In this document: positions 16,826 to 24,744 of the stretch, in pieces | How positions within the stretch are numbered: position 1 is the first letter of the stretch | How the letters are laid out: every line of letters begins with the position of its first letter | DNA from: CAMEON01 sp045602325 | Lineage (GTDB): Bacteria > Bacillota > Clostridia > Oscillospirales > CAG-272 | Direction: 5' to 3' | Assembly (NCBI GenBank): GCA_045602325.1 | Contig: JAZSBH010000039.1 | Span: 1 to 64,000 of the forward strand | Length of the DNA stretch: 64,000 nt | The notes under the pieces: generated by a model | What the model saw: only the letters and a program-made list of their open reading frames with translations | What the model was told of the DNA's origin: nothing | Databases searched by the model: none | Position numbers and translations under genes: made by a program

Positions 16826-19036
16826 TTACCCCTTCTCCAATGCCGCCCTGGTCTGCGCCATGACCAGCTTGAAGTAGATACCTCTCTGGTCGAGCAGCTC
16901 CTTGTGCGTGCCGAACTCGGCGATGCGTCCGTGGTCAATGACCAGGATCTTGTTGGCGTTGCGCAGGGTAGACAATCTATGGGCGATGGCAAAGGTGGTG
17001 CGGTTGTCGGTCATCTTGTCGATGGCGTCCTGGATGAGCTTCTCGGTCTCGGTATCCAGCGCCGCCGTAGCCTCGTCCAGGATCAGAATGGGCGGGTTGT
17101 GGATCAGCGCACGGGCGATGGCTACACGCTGACGCTCACCGCCGGACAGGGAATACCCCTTCTCACCCACGATGGTGTTGTAGCCCTCGGGAAGACGCAT
17201 GATGAAGTCGTGGGCGTTGGCCGCACGGGCGGCTCGGATGACCTCGGCGTCGGTGGCATAGGGCATAGCATACTTGATGTTGTCCCGGATGGAGCCCGAG
17301 AACAGATGGGTCTCCTGGAGTACCACACCCATTTGGGAGCGGAGGGACTGCTGGGAGATGTCCTTGATGTTCACGCCGTCGATCTCAATGACGCCTTCGG
17401 TGGGGTCGTACATACGCATGATGAGGTTGATGAGCGTGGACTTGCCACAGCCCGAATGACCCACGATACCGATCATTTCACCCGCTTTGACCTCTACGCT
17501 GACGTTGCGGAGGACGGGGGTAGCCGATTCGTAACCGAAGGTCACGTTCCGTACGCTCACGTCGCCCTTGAAGCGGAAATGCTCGGGCATCTTGGCATCG
17601 GCCACCTCGGGCTCTTCCTCCAGGATCTCCATGATCTTACCGAAGGAGGTAGCAAAGGCCGAGATGTTACGGGGGATCAGGGTGATCTGCATCAAGGGGT
17701 TGTAGATGATGGAGGCGTAGGTGTTGAACTGGTTGAGTTCACCTACTGTCATAGCTCCGTGGAAGAGCTGGACGTTACCGTACCACATGATGAGGTAGGA
17801 GCCGAAGCGAAGGGCAAAACCCAGCAGGGGGAACACGGTATCGAACACCTTGGCGGTGTGCTCGTTCTGACGAGCCTGCTGATTGGTGCAATCGGTGAAT
17901 TCCTCCACCGCCGCATCCTCTTTACCGTAAGCCTTGACCACGCGGATACCCGACAGGATGTCTTGCAGGGTGCGGTTGGTACGGTTGCCCTTGGTCCACT
18001 GCTTGATGTTCAACCGCCGCATCATGTGGCGGAACAGGTAAATGGCGTAGCACACGAAGGGAATGGGAATGAAGACGAAGGCCGACATGACGGGGCTCAT
18101 GGAGAGGATGAGCACCAGACCCAGAACAAAGGACAGAAGCTGGGCAAAATAGGTGGGGAGCAGGTTGGTGATAAAGTTCTGCACCACCGCCACGTCGTTG
18201 TTGATACGACCCATCAGATCACCTGTGGACTTCTTTTGTACAGAGGCCATGGACAGCATCTGGATCTTCTCAAAGAGCAGGGTGCGAAGGAATCTCGTGA
18301 AGCGGTTACCGGCAACCGTTGCGATCCGTCCCTGCACCAGACCGATGACCTTGGACAGAACGTCGAACATGACGATGGCAGCTACGATGATAAAGAAATG
18401 CAGGAACCAATTTTCCTTGGCATTGAAATTGTCGTTCAGGATGTAATCGTTGATGAGGGACTTTTGCAGAATGGGCACCACGAAGGTGATGGCCATACCG
18501 ATGAACGCGGTGATGAGGGGAACCATCATCATCAGCCGCAGACCCTTGGTCATGCCCCACAGCTTTCCGTAGACCTCCCGCTTACTCTGGCAGTGAGGAC
18601 AGATGTGGGTGTTGACAATAAAGGGACGGCCGCATTTCTGACAGTATCGCTCGGGCTCGTCGCTGGTAAGCGTCTTATCGGTGTCTCCACCGGCAATGGC
18701 GTTACACGCCTCTACCATGATGGAGTAGCGAGTCAGATTTCGTCCGCTGACAAAGCGGCAGAGACGTGTGGAGTTCCCGTCTACCTTGGCAAAAAAGGCG
18801 CCGCAACCGTAAAGCACTTCCACGGAAAAGTCCGAAAGAACCGAGAAATCCCAGCGGGCCTGTACCTCGCCTCGGTTGATCTTGTAGATCGCTTTATCGG
18901 TAAATACCATGCGTCCGTCTACCCGTTTTTCGTACTCGCAGTCAAAGGGCAGACAGTACATGATCTTCTCACCTGTCACCGAGGCAGCATCGTAAGCCGC
19001 TCTGTCGGCAGGGGACATATCAAAGAGCAGTTTCAT
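16826..19036 (-). CDS. ABC exporter half-transporter with N-terminal PH-like domain and zinc ribbon
   Basis: 736 residues. Residues 1-125 form a soluble beta-rich domain (GRMVFTDKAIYKI), next a zinc ribbon (C132, C135, C146, C149), then six transmembrane helices (about 170-450), then an ATPase domain with Walker A GHSGCGKST, signature LSGGERQR and Walker B ILILDEATAALD. All catalytic ATPase residues are present. The start has TAAGGAGG upstream. It is the third gene after a related exporter and a DUF1854 protein, which suggests the two half-transporters form a heterodimer with DUF1854 as partner. Substrate unknown; related loci in proteobacteria are annotated as cyanophycin-associated, but no cyanophycin enzyme is in this window. 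Confidence 0.85.
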   Translation of the reverse strand: MKLLFDMSPADRAAYDAASVTGEKIMYCLPFDCEYEKRVDGRMVFTDKAIYKINRGEVQARWDFSVLSDFSVEVLYGCGAFFAKVDGNSTRLCRFVSGRNLTRYSIMVEACNAIAGGDTDKTLTSDEPERYCQKCGRPFIVNTHICPHCQSKREVYGKLWGMTKGLRLMMMVPLITAFIGMAITFVVPILQKSLINDYILNDNFNAKENWFLHFFIIVAAIVMFDVLSKVIGLVQGRIATVAGNRFTRFLRTLLFEKIQMLSMASVQKKSTGDLMGRINNDVAVVQNFITNLLPTYFAQLLSFVLGLVLILSMSPVMSAFVFIPIPFVCYAIYLFRHMMRRLNIKQWTKGNRTNRTLQDILSGIRVVKAYGKEDAAVEEFTDCTNQQARQNEHTAKVFDTVFPLLGFALRFGSYLIMWYGNVQLFHGAMTVGELNQFNTYASIIYNPLMQITLIPRNISAFATSFGKIMEILEEEPEVADAKMPEHFRFKGDVSVRNVTFGYESATPVLRNVSVEVKAGEMIGIVGHSGCGKSTLINLIMRMYDPTEGVIEIDGVNIKDISQQSLRSQMGVVLQETHLFSGSIRDNIKYAMPYATDAEVIRAARAANAHDFIMRLPEGYNTIVGEKGYSLSGGERQRVAIARALIHNPPILILDEATAALDTETEKLIQDAIDKMTDNRTTFAIAHRLSTLRNANKILVIDHGRIAEFGTHKELLDQRGIYFKLVMAQTRAALEKG

Positions 19037-19051
19037 AGGGAAACGACCTCC

Positions 19052-19636
19052 TTACAGGTATATTTCAACCTTCTTGTAGCTGTGCTTGTCCAGCTTTCCG
19101 GGATCATCGATGGTAAAGCAGTTACCGTCAATGTCATACATGAACACGCGTCCATCCTCCAGGGTGCGGATATTGGAGGTAGGGTTGTTCATGATGAACT
19201 CCACCCGTCCTGCGCTGGTGGTCACGTCCCAATAGCAGTAACCAAACTTCTCGCGGAATGAATGGATCTTTATGATGGAGGGGGTAAAGTAGCGGCGACC
19301 CAACTCGTCGTTGATCATATCCGCCACCTCGGTAGGAAATACGGCCAGGGTTTCGATCATGCCGATCTCGGCACCGCGGCCGTTCAGTTGAGTGTCGGGC
19401 TCGCGGATAGCGATGAAACTATCGGGGGAGGAAATGGGAAATGCCCGTACGGGAACGATGCGCTCAAAAAATTCCACCTTGCCGGAGGGCTGAGTGACCT
19501 CCAGCGAGATCAGATTTCCCGCAGAACGGGTGAACCTCGCATTTTCGGGGGTCAGATCCAGGGATACCCGATGCTCAAAGAGCTCGGTAATGTCGCTATC
19601 ATCAAGAGGCTTTTTTGTTTCTGTTGCATTAGCCAT
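19052..19636 (-). CDS. DUF1854 protein
   Basis: 194 residues in the PF08909-like DUF1854 pattern: a central DTQLNGRGAEIGMIETL and a C-terminal FGYCYWDVTTSAGRVEF block ahead of DGRVFMYDIDGNCFTI. No signal or membrane helix. The ATG at 19636 has AAAGGAA about 15 bases upstream; an upstream ATG at 19660 has no ribosome site. It sits between the two ABC exporter genes, 15 bases before the second, so all three are probably made together. Repeated co-location of DUF1854 with exporters is known from annotation, but its molecular role is not. Confidence 0.75.
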   Translation of the reverse strand: MANATETKKPLDDSDITELFEHRVSLDLTPENARFTRSAGNLISLEVTQPSGKVEFFERIVPVRAFPISSPDSFIAIREPDTQLNGRGAEIGMIETLAVFPTEVADMINDELGRRYFTPSIIKIHSFREKFGYCYWDVTTSAGRVEFIMNNPTSNIRTLEDGRVFMYDIDGNCFTIDDPGKLDKHSYKKVEIYL

Positions 19637-19717
19637 AATATTTGTACCTGTTCCTTTCATGGGGGTGAAAGTGTGTGGTGAATTTAATACGTATGTAAGG
19701 CTTGGGACATGGACTCA

Positions 19718-19776
19718 GAAGTTTCCCTCCTGTTCTTTCAGGAATTTTGCTCGTTTGGAGCGAAAAGGGAAACTTC
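19718..19776. repeat. Intergenic inverted repeat in the ABC locus
   Basis: Perfect 10-bp arms GAAGTTTCCC (19718-19727) and GGGAAACTTC (19767-19776) between the first exporter stop and DUF1854. Next to it a 9-bp stem GCTGAAGCG/CGCTTCAGC (19779-19801) overlaps the stop codon of the first exporter. The pair could stabilise or attenuate the mRNA between the genes. Confidence 0.6.
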
Positions 19777-19796
19777 TTGCTGAAGCGAATCGCGCT

Positions 19797-22115
19797 TCAG
19801 CGGCCTTCCATAACCTTTTGCAGCTGCTCGTTTTGGAGCGTCCAGAGGCGGTAGTAGATGCCTTTCTTTTCCATGAGCTCCTCGGCGGTGCCCATTTCGG
19901 CCAACTCTCCGTTGTCGATGGCCATGAGGTAGTTACAGTTCTTGAGGGTGGACAGACGGTGCGCAATGGAGATGGTGGTCTTGCCTTCGCTCACACGATC
20001 GATGGCCTCGGAGATCAGCCGCTCGGTCTCGGTATCCATGGCGGCGGTGGCCTCGTCCAAAATCAGCAGGGAAGGGTTGAGCAGAAGGGCGCGGGCAATG
20101 GACACACGCTGACGCTCACCGCCCGACAGGGAACGGGAACCGATACCCACCATGGTGTCATAGCCCTCGGGCATGCGAAGAATAAAGTCGTGGGCGTTGG
20201 CGGCCTTGGCGGCGGCGACCACTTCTTCGCGGGTAGCCTCGGGCTTGGCGTAGCGGATATTATCTAGGATGGTTCCACGGAAAATGTAGACCTCCTGAGA
20301 TACGATGGCTACGTTGCGGCGCAGGGAGTTCATTTCAATATCCTTGATATCCACACCGTCAATGGTGATGGAGCCGCTGACCACGTCGTACATGCGAGTG
20401 ATGAGATTGGCGATGGTGGACTTGCCCGAGCCCGTATGTCCTACCAGGCCTACATGGTCACCCTTCTGAATGGAGAAGGAAATGTCCTTCAGAATGGGAC
20501 GGTTGGGATTGTAGTGGAAATTTACGTGCTCGAAGGTGATCTCGCCGTCAATGGTATCCAGACGGACAGGATTTTGAGCCTCAACTACCTCGGGGGTGGT
20601 GTCCAGCACCTCGAACATACGGACAGCCGAGTTCATGGTGTCGGTTACCATATTGGTGAAGTTGGTAAAGAAGTTCAGCGGGCCAAAGATCATACCCGTA
20701 TAGCCCATGTATACCGTCAGTTCACCGTAGGTCATGGTCTCGCCCATAACCTCAATGCCCGCAAATCCCCACATGGCGTGGCAGGTACCTGCCACCAGAA
20801 TGGAGATGACCGGGAAGATGAACATGGAAACCTTTTGGGTGCGGAGATTCGCCTTGTAAAGCTTGGAGGCGTACTCGTAGAAACGACTGGTCTCGTTGTC
20901 CTCCTTGGCGAAAGCCTTGACTACGCGGATACCCGACAGGGAATCGTTCATCATGGTATTCATGGAGGAGGAGCGTCTCCACTGGTGAGAATAGCACTTC
21001 CAGAGCTTGGGCAGGGCGAATTTCAAAATCAGCACCACGGGCAGAATGGGCGCATACAGGATCAGCGTCAGCTTCCAGTTGATGCAGAACAGAAGAACCG
21101 TCAGCACAATGTAGGAAAGCACGTGGCTGATGAGGTAGGGCACGCCGTCGATGAAGAAGCTGCGGATGCGTTCGGCGTCGTAGTTAACGCGGTTGATCAG
21201 CTTACCCGTTGGATTGGAATTGAAGTAGGATAGGGACAGTCTTTGCATGGCACGGAAGATGTCGTTCTTCATGTTTCTCGTCACGCGGGTGGACAGGTAA
21301 GCGTTGGTGCGGTTCTGGATGATGCCAATGCCCATAGAAAGCAGAGCCATACCCGTGAGCACGCCTACCCAGATATACACATACTTTGCCTCGTGCATGG
21401 AGCCTGTTTCACTGATGACCTCGTCGTACAGAATGGTACCGCTGACGATGGGATTGAGCAGGGAAAGACCCGTGGTCGCCAGGAGACACAGGAGAACGAT
21501 GAAAACCTGCTTCTTAAACACCATGAAGTAGGACATAAGCCGTCCCATCACACCCTTGCGGTTGACACAGTGCTCGCAAACGCGATTGTGGGGATCGCGG
21601 TACATCCGTCCGCATTTGGGGCAGGTTCGGTTAAACTGTTCAAAGATGGCGTCGTCGTCCGCTACGGTGTCTCCCCGCTTCAGGCGATCCCAGAGATTCA
21701 CAAAGGCTAACAAACGAAGCTTGACGGCATTAGTGCAGTAACCCAACACCACGGTGGTGCCTCCACAGTTGTAGGTGCGTGTAGCACGTTGGAATTCGTC
21801 GTCGGTCAGATCTCCCTTTTCGGGGGGCAGATCGTCGGGGGCGTGGCGATGCACCTGCAGACGGTTGGAGGTCGTGTAGTTGTCGATGTAAGGTTCGGTC
21901 AATTCGGACAGCGGGAAGGTCTCAAGATCCTCGCCGGCTATGCGGTAGATATAGCCGTCGGTGTGGGAGAAGACCAACCACACCTCTCCGTAGTCGCCCT
22001 TCATGTCCAGATCCAATTTCAGGCACATGTCCGGTGCTTCGGGGTCAATGCCGTGGGATTTCAGAACGGCGGCTATCTTGTCGGACATTTTTTCAAGCGG
22101 TAAAATTTGAATCAC
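19797..22115 (-). CDS. ABC exporter half-transporter with N-terminal soluble domain and zinc ribbon
   Basis: 772 residues. An N-terminal soluble domain (about 1-160) is followed by a zinc ribbon (C165, C168, C180, C183), six transmembrane helices (about 200-490) and an ATPase domain with Walker A GHTGSGKST, signature LSGGERQR and Walker B LLILDEATAAMD. Same architecture as the 736-residue exporter downstream, with a longer head. Start is uncertain: GTG at 22115 lies very close to AAAGGA; ATG at 22088 lacks a ribosome site. First gene of the exporter/DUF1854 group. Confidence 0.82.
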   Translation of the reverse strand: MIQILPLEKMSDKIAAVLKSHGIDPEAPDMCLKLDLDMKGDYGEVWLVFSHTDGYIYRIAGEDLETFPLSELTEPYIDNYTTSNRLQVHRHAPDDLPPEKGDLTDDEFQRATRTYNCGGTTVVLGYCTNAVKLRLLAFVNLWDRLKRGDTVADDDAIFEQFNRTCPKCGRMYRDPHNRVCEHCVNRKGVMGRLMSYFMVFKKQVFIVLLCLLATTGLSLLNPIVSGTILYDEVISETGSMHEAKYVYIWVGVLTGMALLSMGIGIIQNRTNAYLSTRVTRNMKNDIFRAMQRLSLSYFNSNPTGKLINRVNYDAERIRSFFIDGVPYLISHVLSYIVLTVLLFCINWKLTLILYAPILPVVLILKFALPKLWKCYSHQWRRSSSMNTMMNDSLSGIRVVKAFAKEDNETSRFYEYASKLYKANLRTQKVSMFIFPVISILVAGTCHAMWGFAGIEVMGETMTYGELTVYMGYTGMIFGPLNFFTNFTNMVTDTMNSAVRMFEVLDTTPEVVEAQNPVRLDTIDGEITFEHVNFHYNPNRPILKDISFSIQKGDHVGLVGHTGSGKSTIANLITRMYDVVSGSITIDGVDIKDIEMNSLRRNVAIVSQEVYIFRGTILDNIRYAKPEATREEVVAAAKAANAHDFILRMPEGYDTMVGIGSRSLSGGERQRVSIARALLLNPSLLILDEATAAMDTETERLISEAIDRVSEGKTTISIAHRLSTLKNCNYLMAIDNGELAEMGTAEELMEKKGIYYRLWTLQNEQLQKVMEGR

Positions 22116-22193
22116 ATCCTTTCTCGCGACGTGGCGCGTGCAGCGGTGTTTTTCGGGTAGGCAAGCGGTGGCAAAAAGCGTCTTACGTACACG

Positions 22194-22219
22194 GTCACAG
22201 CCCGTGCCGAAGGCTGTGA
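22194..22219 (-). promoter_or_regulatory. Leader hairpin of the exporter locus
   Basis: CACAGCC and GGCTGTG arms lie in a roughly 130-base 5' leader between the promoter (22250-22277) and the first gene. A nine-codon reading frame (MSHSLRHGL) overlaps the hairpin but lacks a ribosome site. Possible regulatory leader, not proven. Confidence 0.35.
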
Positions 22220-22249
22220 GACATGGTTGCGTCCGTGAATGTTATGTGA

Positions 22250-22277
22250 ATTATACCACATTTTTCCGGAAAAGCAA
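22250..22277 (-). promoter_or_regulatory. Promoter of the ABC exporter/DUF1854 locus
   Basis: On the - strand: TTGCTT (22272-22277), 16-bp spacer ending GTGG, TATAAT (22250-22255). Confidence 0.7.
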
Positions 22278-22279
22278 CC

Positions 22280-22480
22280 TTTTTTTGAAATTCCTTCAAT
22301 TTCGGGTGATTTACTAATCACTTACATAGCAAGACCTGAATTTTGTGAAAAATAACGAAAGGATTGGATTTCAAAGAGGAATCAAGCCGTAATTTCCGAA
22401 AATCGCAAATTTTTTTGTAAATATGAATTTCCATATAATAATGAAAGAAATGGGAAAGTCATTTTATATTTTTGAATTTT
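22280..22480. other. A+T-rich intergenic stretch
   Basis: About 200 A+T-rich bases between the two divergent promoters. No open frame, repeat or riboswitch was recognised in it. Confidence 0.6.
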
Positions 22481-22484
22481 ACTC

Positions 22485-22513
22485 TTGCAATTTTTTGAAA
22501 AATCGTGTATAAT
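22485..22513 (+). promoter_or_regulatory. Promoter of xpt
   Basis: TTGCAA (22485-22490), 17-bp spacer, TATAAT (22508-22513). The leader to 22580 has a short CGGC/GCCG hairpin but no recognisable purine riboswitch. Confidence 0.8.
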
Positions 22514-22580
22514 AATTCTATTAGACAAAAAACGGCAGGATATGAGCCGCCGACATTTACGGGAAAGGCAGGAAATCATC

Positions 22581-23156
22581 ATGAAACTGATGGAGGATCG
22601 CATTCGCAAGGACGGTATCATCGAGGACGGAGACGTGCTTAAGGTCGGTACCTTTTTGAATCAACAGCTGGACACCCGCTTCATCCGTAAGCTCGGTGAT
22701 GAGTTCTACCGCTTATACAAGGACGACGGCGTTACCAAGATCCTGACCATCGAGGCATCCGGTATCGGACTGGCCTGCCTCTGTGCTCTTCCCTTTGACG
22801 TGCCCGTAGTCTTCGCCAAAAAAGCAAAATCCAGCAATATCGTAGGCCCTGCCTATACCTCGAAGGTACACTCCTTTACTCACGGAACCGATCACACCGC
22901 CGTGATTCCTTGCAATATGCTTTCGTCCGAGGATCGCATCCTCCTTATCGACGATTTCTTGGCCCGCGGTCAGGCACTTCACGCCCTCATCGACCTCTGC
23001 GAGCAGGCGGGTGCTACCATTGTGGGTGCCGGTGTGTTCGTGGAGAAGACCTATCAGGGCGGCGGTGATGAGATACGCGCCCGTGGTGTGCGGGTGGAAT
23101 CTCTGGCCATGATTAAGTCCATGAGTGTGGAGGACGGAATCGAATTCTGCCGATAA
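22581..23156 (+). CDS. xpt: Xanthine phosphoribosyltransferase
   Basis: Salvages xanthine (and likely related purines) to XMP using PRPP. 191 residues, the normal Xpt length, with the PRPP loop LLIDDFLARGQAL and the KAKSSNIVGPAYTSKVHSFT block of the Xpt subgroup. Start at 22581 matches the family N terminus (MKLMEDRIRKDG). It precedes a nucleoside-type ABC uptake system, so the region is a purine uptake and salvage module, and the PRPP synthetase gene at the window start would supply its co-substrate. Confidence 0.9.
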   Translation: MKLMEDRIRKDGIIEDGDVLKVGTFLNQQLDTRFIRKLGDEFYRLYKDDGVTKILTIEASGIGLACLCALPFDVPVVFAKKAKSSNIVGPAYTSKVHSFTHGTDHTAVIPCNMLSSEDRILLIDDFLARGQALHALIDLCEQAGATIVGAGVFVEKTYQGGGDEIRARGVRVESLAMIKSMSVEDGIEFCR

Positions 23157-23193
23157 GCGATAAGCGGGAAGGACAGAGTTTTTTGTCCGACTT

Positions 23194-23219
23194 CGTCAAA
23201 ATGTATAATTATTTTGACG
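23194..23219 (+). promoter_or_regulatory. Palindrome with a -10-like core upstream of the BMP lipoprotein gene
   Basis: Perfect 9-bp arms CGTCAAAAT and ATTTTGACG flank GTATAATT, so a TATAAT (23204-23209) sits at the centre. It could be an operator or a hairpin at the end of the xpt message. Confidence 0.4.
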
Positions 23220-23249
23220 GATAGGTGAACAAATTGTGACATATACCTC

Positions 23250-23279
23250 TTGTCAAATCGGGTCGTTTCGTGTTAAAAT
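23250..23279 (+). promoter_or_regulatory. Promoter of the BMP lipoprotein gene
   Basis: TTGTCA (23250-23255), 18-bp spacer, TAAAAT (23274-23279); about 90-base leader to the ATG at 23373. Confidence 0.6.
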
Positions 23280-23372
23280 AACGTATAGTCTTTCTTTAAT
23301 TCTATGGTGTGATGTCCTGCCGGACTGCACATATATTTCTTCACCAAAAATTAATAATGAAGGAGAAACGAA

Positions 23373-24587
23373 ATGAAGAAGTTCTTATCTCTCGCGTCCT
23401 TAACTCTCATCGCGGCCATGTTGCTTTCCTGCATGGTTCTGTTCGGTTCTTGCTCGGATAACGGCAAGGCCGACTTCAAGTTGGGTGTCATCCTGCTGCA
23501 CGACGAGGATTCCACCTATGACAACAACTTCATCAACGGCGTAAAGGCTGCTCAGAAGGCTCTGGGTCTGACCGATGATCAGGTCATCATCAAGCGTAAT
23601 ATCCCCGAGTCCAATGAGTGCTACGAGGCTGCTCTCGACCTGGTCGATGAGGGCTGTGACATCATCTTTGCTGACAGCTTCGGTCACGAGACCCACATGC
23701 TGGAGGCTGCCAAAAAGTACCCCAACGTGGAGTTCTGCCACGCTACCGGTACCATGGCTCACACCGCTGGTCTGGATAACTTCCACAACGCTTTTGCTTC
23801 CATCTACGAGGGTCGTTACCTCGCCGGTGTGGCTGCAGGTCTGAAGCTCAACCAGATGATCGAGGCCGGTGATATCACCGCCGATCAGGCCAAGATGGGC
23901 TATGTAGGTGCTTTCACCTACGCCGAGGTTATTTCCGGCTACACCTCCTTCTACCTGGGCGCCAAGTCCGTATGCCCCAGCGTTACCATGGATGTTCAGT
24001 TCACCGGTAGCTGGTACGACGAGACTGCCGAGAGAAACACCGCCAACGCTCTGATCAACGGCGGTTGCGTGCTCATCAGCCAGCACGCCGACTCCATGGG
24101 CGCTCCCTCCGCTTGCGAGGATAAGAACGTTCCCAACGTTTCCTACAACGGCTCCACTCTTGAGCACTGCCCCAAGACCTTTATCGTGTCTTCCCGCATT
24201 GACTGGTCTCCCTACTTCCAGTACATTTGCACCCAGGTCATGAACGGTGAGAAGATCGCCACCGACTGGACCGGCACCATCGCTACCGGTTCCGTGGTTC
24301 TGACCGACATCAATACCGCTGCTGCCGCTCCCGGCACCGCTGAGGAGATTGCTAAGGTTATGGAAGAGCTGAAGAACGGCACCCGCCATGTCTTCGATAC
24401 CAAGAACTTCACCAAGGACGGCGCTACTATCACCACCCATAAGGCTGATGTGGACACCGATGACGCATTTACTCCCGATACCGAGGTTATTGAGAACGGC
24501 GTGTTCTTCGAGTCCAAGCACCGCTCCGCTCCCTACTTCGATATCCAGATCGACGGTATCAACCTGCTGAACACCAATTTCGGTTAA
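23373..24587 (+). CDS. BMP-family substrate-binding lipoprotein (probable purine nucleoside receptor)
   Basis: Captures a nucleoside outside the membrane for the ABC importer encoded next. 404 residues: a signal peptide ending in lipobox FGSC (cysteine near residue 27), then two periplasmic-binding-type lobes with GVILLHDEDSTYDNNF and IIFADSFGHETHM typical of the Bmp/Med (PnrA/TmpC) family. AAGGAG precedes the ATG at 23373. A strong hairpin terminator follows, so the receptor is likely made in excess over the transporter subunits. Confidence 0.9.
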   Translation: MKKFLSLASLTLIAAMLLSCMVLFGSCSDNGKADFKLGVILLHDEDSTYDNNFINGVKAAQKALGLTDDQVIIKRNIPESNECYEAALDLVDEGCDIIFADSFGHETHMLEAAKKYPNVEFCHATGTMAHTAGLDNFHNAFASIYEGRYLAGVAAGLKLNQMIEAGDITADQAKMGYVGAFTYAEVISGYTSFYLGAKSVCPSVTMDVQFTGSWYDETAERNTANALINGGCVLISQHADSMGAPSACEDKNVPNVSYNGSTLEHCPKTFIVSSRIDWSPYFQYICTQVMNGEKIATDWTGTIATGSVVLTDINTAAAAPGTAEEIAKVMEELKNGTRHVFDTKNFTKDGATITTHKADVDTDDAFTPDTEVIENGVFFESKHRSAPYFDIQIDGINLLNTNFG

Positions 24588-24652
24588 TACGCAAGACCAG
24601 GGCTGAATAAGCCACCGGCGGCGTGTGCCGAAGCATATGACACAAGCCGACC

Positions 24653-24710
24653 ATCAGAAATAGGCGGAGTTTTCGCAGCTATCTGCGCTCCGCCTCATTT
24701 CTGATTTTTT
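24653..24710 (+). terminator. Strong hairpin between receptor and transporter genes
   Basis: ATCAGAAAT-GGCGGAG pairs with CTCCGCC-ATTTCTGAT and is followed by TTTTTT. Partial read-through would set receptor to transporter ratio. Confidence 0.85.
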
Positions 24711-24744
24711 GGATTATTCCACTTTTACTACATGGAGGTGCCGC

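Noticed and set aside
16655..19261. 868-residue open frame on the + strand
   Set aside because: Antisense shadow of the ABC exporter; the other strand has clear domains and start signals, and the shadow protein has no recognisable fold.
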